Part shown: piece after piece, positions 16,591-20,358 of the stretch
How the letters are laid out: every line of letters starts with the position of its first letter
Numbering within the stretch: the first letter of the stretch is position 1
Source of the DNA: Hyphomonadaceae bacterium UBA2389
GTDB taxonomy: Bacteria; Pseudomonadota; Alphaproteobacteria; Caulobacterales; Aquidulcibacteraceae
Reading direction: 5' to 3'
DNA length: 20,358 bases
Assembly: GCA_002343395.1 (NCBI GenBank)
Contig: DDSN01000052.1
Span: 24,347-44,704 of the forward strand
Notes under the pieces: generated by a model
Told to the model about the DNA's origin: nothing
Databases searched by the model: none
What the model saw: the letters and a program-made list of their open reading frames with translations, nothing else
Program-made: the position numbers and the translations under genes

Positions 16591-17166
16591 ATGTTCATCC
16601 AGACAGAATCCACGCCGAACCCGCGCACTCTGAAATTCCTGCCTGGCCGCGACGTTCTGGGTGTCGGCAGTCGCGAGTTCACGGACGCGGACGCCGCGTT
16701 GGCGTCTCCGCTGGCGCATGCGCTCTTTCTGATAGAGGGCGTGGAGCGCGTCTATCTCGGCGGCGACTTCGTCACCGTCATGAAGGCCGAGGGCGTTGAG
16801 TGGCCGCACCTCAAGCCGCACGTGCTGGCGGCGATCATGGACCACTTCGTCTCGGGCCGCGCCGTGCTCGCGGAAGGCGATCTGACAGACGATGTCGACG
16901 AAGGCGCACATGTTTATGAGGGCGAGGCCGCCGACATTGTAAAGGAGATCAAGGCGGTTATCGAAAGTCGGGTCAGGCCCGCCGTGGCGCGCGATGGCGG
17001 CGACATCATCTTCCACTCATGGGATCAAACCAACGGCGTGGTGAAGCTCTCGATGCGTGGCTCTTGCGCTGGTTGCCCGTCCTCTACGCTGACGCTGAAG
17101 CAGGGGATCGAGAACATGCTGAAGCATTATGTGCCGGAAGTGACGAGCGTGGAGCAGGTAATGTGA
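16591..17166 (+). CDS. NifU/Nfu-type iron-sulfur cluster carrier
   Basis: A 191-residue protein with two domains. The Nfu N-terminal domain (about 1-87) has the diagnostic MFIQTESTPNPRTLKF start, ASPLAHALF and VERVYLGGDFVTV. A linker of about 25 residues leads to the NifU C-terminal domain (about 114-185) with RPAVARDGGDI and the cluster-holding pair Cys159 and Cys162 in GSCAGCPSS. Such proteins carry [4Fe-4S] clusters to target enzymes. In this neighbourhood the radical-SAM enzyme MiaB is a plausible client, though that is inference. The gene overlaps tsaB by four bases (GTGA at 17163-17166). Confidence 0.93.
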   Translation: MFIQTESTPNPRTLKFLPGRDVLGVGSREFTDADAALASPLAHALFLIEGVERVYLGGDFVTVMKAEGVEWPHLKPHVLAAIMDHFVSGRAVLAEGDLTDDVDEGAHVYEGEAADIVKEIKAVIESRVRPAVARDGGDIIFHSWDQTNGVVKLSMRGSCAGCPSSTLTLKQGIENMLKHYVPEVTSVEQVM

Positions 17167-17780
17167 GCGGGCAGGCGCCGCTTGTCCTGGCGATTGATAC
17201 CTGCCTCGACGCGTGCTCTGTCGCGCTTGCGCGCGGCGACGCCTTGGTTGCGGAGCGGTGCGAGGAGATGCAACGAGGGCAGGCGGAGCGCCTCGCCCCC
17301 ATGACGCGCGAACTTGTTGAACACGCGCAGCTTGACTTTTCCCAGATTGATAGAATTGCGGTGACCACGGGTCCGGGTTCGTTCACCGGCGTGCGGGTTG
17401 GGCTCTCGTTTGCGCGCGCGCTTGCCTTGGCGCTCGATAAGCCTTGCCTTGGCGTGACTTCATTAGAGGTTTTGGCGCTGGAGCGCGGCGAGGCGGGATT
17501 ACGCGCCGCAATCATTGAGACGCCGGGCGGCGCCTATGTGGCGCTTTATGACGACGGTGTGGCGTCAATTCCCGCGCGGGCCGCCGAACGCGCTGACGCC
17601 AGGCCGCTAATCGAGGCGGAAACAAAGGGCAAGCCGTTTGACCTGGTTGGCCCTGGCGCCGCGATCGACGTCGCCGCGTTTGCGCGGCGCGCCGCGCGGC
17701 TCGATCCCGACCGCTATCCTCCGCGCCCCGCCTATCTCAGGGCGCCGCACGTTACGCCGCCAGCGGCGGGCGCGGCGTGA
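17163..17780 (+). CDS. tsaB: tRNA t6A biosynthesis protein TsaB
   Basis: A 205-residue protein of the ASKHA fold. TsaB is the scaffold partner of TsaD in making threonylcarbamoyladenosine at position 37 of ANN-decoding tRNAs. The signature VTTGPGSFTGVRVGL is at about 67-81, and the strand VLAIDTCLDACSVAL opens the protein. The start is the GTG overlapping the nfu TGA, with AGG about six bases upstream. An open frame extends back to 17019 but lies within nfu and is not similar to TsaB. The protein is slightly short for the family. As expected for TsaB it lacks the TsaD metal-binding histidines. It overlaps rimI by GTGA, an association seen in many bacteria. Confidence 0.93.
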   Translation: MSGQAPLVLAIDTCLDACSVALARGDALVAERCEEMQRGQAERLAPMTRELVEHAQLDFSQIDRIAVTTGPGSFTGVRVGLSFARALALALDKPCLGVTSLEVLALERGEAGLRAAIIETPGGAYVALYDDGVASIPARAAERADARPLIEAETKGKPFDLVGPGAAIDVAAFARRAARLDPDRYPPRPAYLRAPHVTPPAAGAA

Positions 17781-18220
17781 TTGAAAGCGTCGGCGCCGAC
17801 GAGGCGGAGGCGCTTGCTCGCGTCCATGCCCAGTGTTTCGAGCGCCCTTGGAGCGGCGGCGACATAACCAAGATGTTCGATAATCCGGCGGTGGCCTGCA
17901 GCGCCGCGCGAGCGGGCGATATCGTCGGATTTGTCTTGTTTTGGATCGCGGCCGGCGATGGGGAAATCCTCACCGTCGCGGTTCGACCCGATCGCAGGGG
18001 CGAAGGTTTAGGCCGCCGGCTTGTCGAGGCAGCGATCGTCGCGGCGATTGCGCGTGGCGCCGCATCGCTGCATCTCGATGTCGCCGAGGACAATCGCGCC
18101 GCGCGCGGGCTTTACGCCAAACTGGGCTTCTTGGAGGCCGGGCGGCGAAAGGGATATTATTCGGCCGCCCGCGGCGCGGTCGACGCCATCGTTATGCGTT
18201 TGGCGCTGCCCGCGTGCTGA
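17777..18220 (+). CDS. rimI: Ribosomal protein S18 alanine N-acetyltransferase RimI
   Basis: A 147-residue GNAT acetyltransferase. The acetyl-CoA loop is RRGEGLGR (73-80), preceded by the strand EILTVAVRPD. HLDVAEDNRAARGLYAKLGF (99-118) and the following GYY (126-128) match the RimI pattern, where the second half contacts the substrate and the tyrosine takes part in catalysis. RimI acetylates the N-terminal alanine of ribosomal protein S18. The start is GTG at 17777, sharing four bases with the tsaB stop. The tsaB-rimI pairing supports RimI rather than another GNAT, but substrate cannot be proved from sequence. Confidence 0.9.
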   Translation: MIESVGADEAEALARVHAQCFERPWSGGDITKMFDNPAVACSAARAGDIVGFVLFWIAAGDGEILTVAVRPDRRGEGLGRRLVEAAIVAAIARGAASLHLDVAEDNRAARGLYAKLGFLEAGRRKGYYSAARGAVDAIVMRLALPAC

Positions 18221-18234
18221 CGCGCGCGTGTCAG
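18217..18234. repeat. Imperfect 18-base palindrome at the rimI-fur junction
   Basis: CTGACGCGCGCGTGTCAG is an inverted repeat of two nine-base arms with one mismatched pair. It spans the rimI stop codon (18218-18220) and lies 53 bases before the fur start. It might form a small RNA hairpin or act as an operator; it does not look like an AT-rich Fur box. There is no following T run, so it is not a standard terminator. Confidence 0.35.
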
Positions 18235-18286
18235 CGGTGGACGCGGCGCCGGCGCGGGGCTATCTCTGCGCGCAATCGAGGAGGCA

Positions 18287-18715
18287 ATGGACCGGATCGA
18301 AAAACTCTGCGTTGAGAAGGGCATGCGCATGACCGAGCAGCGCCGCGTGATCGCGCGCGTCGTGTCGGCGAGCCAGGATCACCCTGACGTGGAGGAGCTG
18401 CACAGGCGCGCTGCCGCGGTCGACGCTGGCATATCAATCGCGACCGTTTATCGAACCGTGCGTCTTTTCGAAGAAGCGGGCATCCTGGAGCGTCACGACT
18501 TTCGCGACGGCCGCTCGCGCTACGAAGAACGCCCCAACACCCATCACGACCATCTCATCGACATGAAATCTGGGCAGGTCATTGAGTTTGCCGATCCCGA
18601 GATCGAACGCCTGCAGCACGAGATCGCAAAGCGGCTCGGTTTCAAACTAGTGGACCATCGCTTGGAGCTTTATGGCGTTCCTCTCGACGACGCAGGCAAG
18701 GCGAAGCGCTCATGA
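18287..18715 (+). CDS. fur: Fur-family ferric uptake regulator
   Basis: A 142-residue metal-responsive repressor. The winged-helix DNA-binding part (about 1-82) contains MTEQRRVIARVV and the recognition helix segment ISIATVYRTVRLFEEAG (49-65). The dimerisation part has the metal-binding cluster HHDHLID (86-92), Glu100, and His124. The C-terminal Cys-x-x-Cys motifs of many Fur and Zur proteins are absent, as is common in alphaproteobacterial Fur. It lacks the haem-regulatory features of Irr. A strong GAGGAGG sits just before the ATG, though close to it. It overlaps miaB by ATGA (18712-18715). It most likely represses iron uptake genes when iron is plentiful; the metal cannot be proved from sequence. 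Confidence 0.92.
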   Translation: MDRIEKLCVEKGMRMTEQRRVIARVVSASQDHPDVEELHRRAAAVDAGISIATVYRTVRLFEEAGILERHDFRDGRSRYEERPNTHHDHLIDMKSGQVIEFADPEIERLQHEIAKRLGFKLVDHRLELYGVPLDDAGKAKRS

Positions 18716-20064
18716 CCGAGGCGCGGACGCCGAAGCAGCTGTTCATCGAGACCTACGGCTGCCAGATGAATGTCTATGACAGCGAGCGCATGCGCGACGT
18801 GCTGGCGCCTTTTGGCTACGCGCTCACGGACAGGCCGGATGACGCGGATCTCGTTATTCTCAACACCTGTCACATCCGCGAGAAGGCCACCGAGAAGGTG
18901 TACTCCGAAATCGGCAGACTGCGCGAGCACAAGACGCGCCGTGCCGACGAGGGAAAGGTCACGACGATTGCGATCGCCGGCTGTGTCGCGCAGGCCGAGG
19001 GCGAAGAGATCATGCGGCGCGCGCCTACGGTGGATCTCGTCGTCGGCCCACAAGCCTACCACAAGCTGCCCGAACTCATCGCGCGTGCGGCGCGAAAGAC
19101 CGGCGAGCGGTTGTTGGCCGATTTCACCGCGCAGGAAAAATTCGATGCGTTGCCGGCGCGATCGCCTGACGGCGTCACCGCGTTTCTGTCGATCCAAGAG
19201 GGATGCGACAAGTTCTGCACGTTCTGCGTCGTGCCGTATACACGCGGCGCGGAGTTTTCGCGGCCGGCCGCGGCCGTGCTCGCTGAAGCTCGTTCGCTCG
19301 CGGATAAAGGCGTGCGCGAGGTCACGGTGTTGGGGCAGAACGTCAACGCCTACCATGGCGAGGGCGCCGAAGGCTTCGCCGATCTGCTGAGGCGCTTGGC
19401 GCAAATCGAGGGGATTGAGCGGTTGCGCTACACGACATCGCACCCGGTTGAGATGACGGATGCGCTGATCGCATTGCACGGTGAAGAGCCAAAGCTCATG
19501 CCTTACCTGCATTTGCCCGTTCAATCGGGCTCGGATCGCATATTGAAGGCGATGAATCGCAAGCATGACGTCGTACGGTATCGCCAAATCGTAGACCAAC
19601 TCAGAGCGGCGCGACCTGATATCGCGCTGTCCACGGATTTCATCGTCGGCTTTCCGGGCGAGACCGAGAAAGACTTCGACGCCACCCTGCGGCTTGTCGC
19701 GGACATCGGGTTTGCTTCCGCGTTTTCGTTTAAGTACTCGTCGCGCCCCGGCACGCCCGCCGCGGTGATGGCGGGGCACGTGGAAGAATCGGTAAAAGCG
19801 GAACGGCTCGCTCGTCTACAAGCGGTGTTGTCCAGTCAGCAGCGCGCTTTCAACGCCGCGCAGGAAGGAAAGTCCTTGCCGGTTCTGGTGACGGGTGAGG
19901 GGCGCAAGTCCGGACAGAAGCATGGGCGCTCCCCATACTTGCAGGCGGTCCACTTCGAGGATTCCGAAGCGGGCGCCGGCGACATTGTCGACGTGCGAAT
20001 CGTTGGGTCATCGCAGAATTCGCTGACCGGCGTGCGCGTCGACTCGACGCTGGAGGTTGCGTGA
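18712..20064 (+). CDS. miaB: tRNA-2-methylthio-N6-dimethylallyladenosine synthase MiaB
   Basis: A 450-residue radical-SAM methylthiotransferase that adds the methylthio group to i6A37 of tRNAs. The N-terminal UPF0004 domain has the three cysteines for the auxiliary cluster at Cys17 (ETYGCQMN), Cys53 (NTCHIREKA) and Cys91 (AGCVAQ). The radical-SAM motif CDKFCTFC gives Cys165, Cys169 and Cys172. HLPVQSGSD, FIVGFPGET and FKYSSRPGTPA are further family landmarks, and a TRAM domain closes the protein (about 375-448). The NTCHIREKA form and the length favour MiaB over MtaB or RimO. The start overlaps the fur stop (ATGA) and its stop overlaps the next GTG (GTGA). Confidence 0.97.
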   Translation: MTEARTPKQLFIETYGCQMNVYDSERMRDVLAPFGYALTDRPDDADLVILNTCHIREKATEKVYSEIGRLREHKTRRADEGKVTTIAIAGCVAQAEGEEIMRRAPTVDLVVGPQAYHKLPELIARAARKTGERLLADFTAQEKFDALPARSPDGVTAFLSIQEGCDKFCTFCVVPYTRGAEFSRPAAAVLAEARSLADKGVREVTVLGQNVNAYHGEGAEGFADLLRRLAQIEGIERLRYTTSHPVEMTDALIALHGEEPKLMPYLHLPVQSGSDRILKAMNRKHDVVRYRQIVDQLRAARPDIALSTDFIVGFPGETEKDFDATLRLVADIGFASAFSFKYSSRPGTPAAVMAGHVEESVKAERLARLQAVLSSQQRAFNAAQEGKSLPVLVTGEGRKSGQKHGRSPYLQAVHFEDSEAGAGDIVDVRIVGSSQNSLTGVRVDSTLEVA

Positions 20065-20358
20065 CCACGCAGCGCCAGGATGGCGGGCTCATCCGCATCA
20101 TTACGCTCCCCGAGGCGGGTGTCGCGCAGGCGATCTTCGGTCCGCTGCATCGGCATTTGGCGCATATCCAGGAAGCGTTTCGAGACCCGAGCGCGCCCAG
20201 AGGCGCGCCCGCATACAGAGTGACGCTCGATGCGCAAGGCGATCAGCTGACAGTACGCGCGGGCGCGTCTGGCGCCGCTGAAATTGAGCGCGTGCAGCGC
20301 ATTATCGATGCGCTTGCGGACTTGGCGCGTCGGAAGGGAAAGGTTCGCGAAGGCGAGG
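20061..20358 (+). CDS. PhoH-like protein, N-terminal part (runs off the window)
   Basis: The frame opens at the GTG at 20061, overlapping the miaB stop, and stays open to the last base (99 full codons). It contains IFGPLHRHLAHIQEAF near residues 25-40 and then VTLDAQGDQLTVRAG and IERVQRIIDALADLARRKGKV. This matches the small N-terminal domain of PhoH/YbeZ proteins (an FG-x-x-x-x-x-L-x-x-I-E segment followed by a KH-like beta-alpha part), which precedes the ATPase domain. The ATPase itself would lie beyond the window. A phoH-like gene straight after miaB is a common arrangement, often followed by ybeY. The upstream overlap suggests translational coupling. Confidence 0.8.
   Translation, partial: MTTQRQDGGLIRIITLPEAGVAQAIFGPLHRHLAHIQEAFRDPSAPRGAPAYRVTLDAQGDQLTVRAGASGAAEIERVQRIIDALADLARRKGKVREGE

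Noticed and set aside
17019..17162. N-terminal extension of tsaB by 48 codons
   Set aside because: It lies inside nfu in another frame; the GTG at 17163 begins the conserved TsaB strand and overlaps the nfu stop in the same way as other junctions here.
18670..19779. 369-codon minus-strand open frame opposite miaB
   Set aside because: It is the mirror of a well-supported radical-SAM gene and has shadow-type composition.
1..20358. CRISPR arrays, rRNA, tRNA genes, insertion sequence ends or a replication origin
   Set aside because: I found no regularly spaced repeats, no tRNA-like cloverleaf near the comM junction, no transposase gene and no cluster of DnaA-type boxes in the short gaps between genes.

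Overview
The window is GC-rich, tightly packed chromosomal DNA from a bacterium that is most likely an alphaproteobacterium, probably of the Caulobacterales/Hyphomonadaceae type. That placement is an inference from the protein sequences (Fur without C-terminal Cys-x-x-Cys motifs, the fused malic enzyme MaeB) and from the gene order mutS, glnD, murJ, trpS, usp, nfu, tsaB, rimI, fur, miaB, phoH. Long antisense open frames, normal for this base composition, were treated as shadows. Apart from the first kilobase, the window holds housekeeping genes.

Left edge (1 to about 1029): the 3' end of a glycine-rich gene that looks like a phage tail or host-recognition protein, then an inward-facing regulator with two helix-turn-helix domains. 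Right after it, from about 1030, lies only the C-terminal third of a ComM/YifB-family AAA+ ATPase with no start codon. Read together, this is the right end of a prophage or similar element inserted in comM, at the codons of its conserved Cys-Arg-Cys-Gly motif. It is the only accessory region here.

1537-7347: a soluble hybrid histidine kinase with one degenerate and one intact receiver domain, followed 4 bases later by an AmpG-type muropeptide permease. The NADP-type malic enzyme maeB converges on ampG, and the two stop codons overlap.

7435-13315: mutS (mismatch repair), a small single-pass membrane protein that converges on and overlaps the mutS end, and glnD (the PII uridylyltransferase that senses nitrogen).

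13356-20358: a run of genes on one strand: murJ (lipid II flippase), trpS, a universal stress protein, the iron-sulfur carrier nfu, tsaB, rimI, fur, miaB and the start of a phoH-like gene. Four junctions overlap as ATGA or GTGA, suggesting translational coupling. Some of these genes have related jobs: Nfu can supply iron-sulfur clusters of the kind MiaB needs, Fur controls iron, and TsaB and MiaB modify tRNA positions 37 (t6A and ms2i6A).

I do not see a convincing novel multi-gene system. The best candidates for a second look are the element junction in comM with its tandem-HTH gene, and the hybrid kinase paired with ampG.
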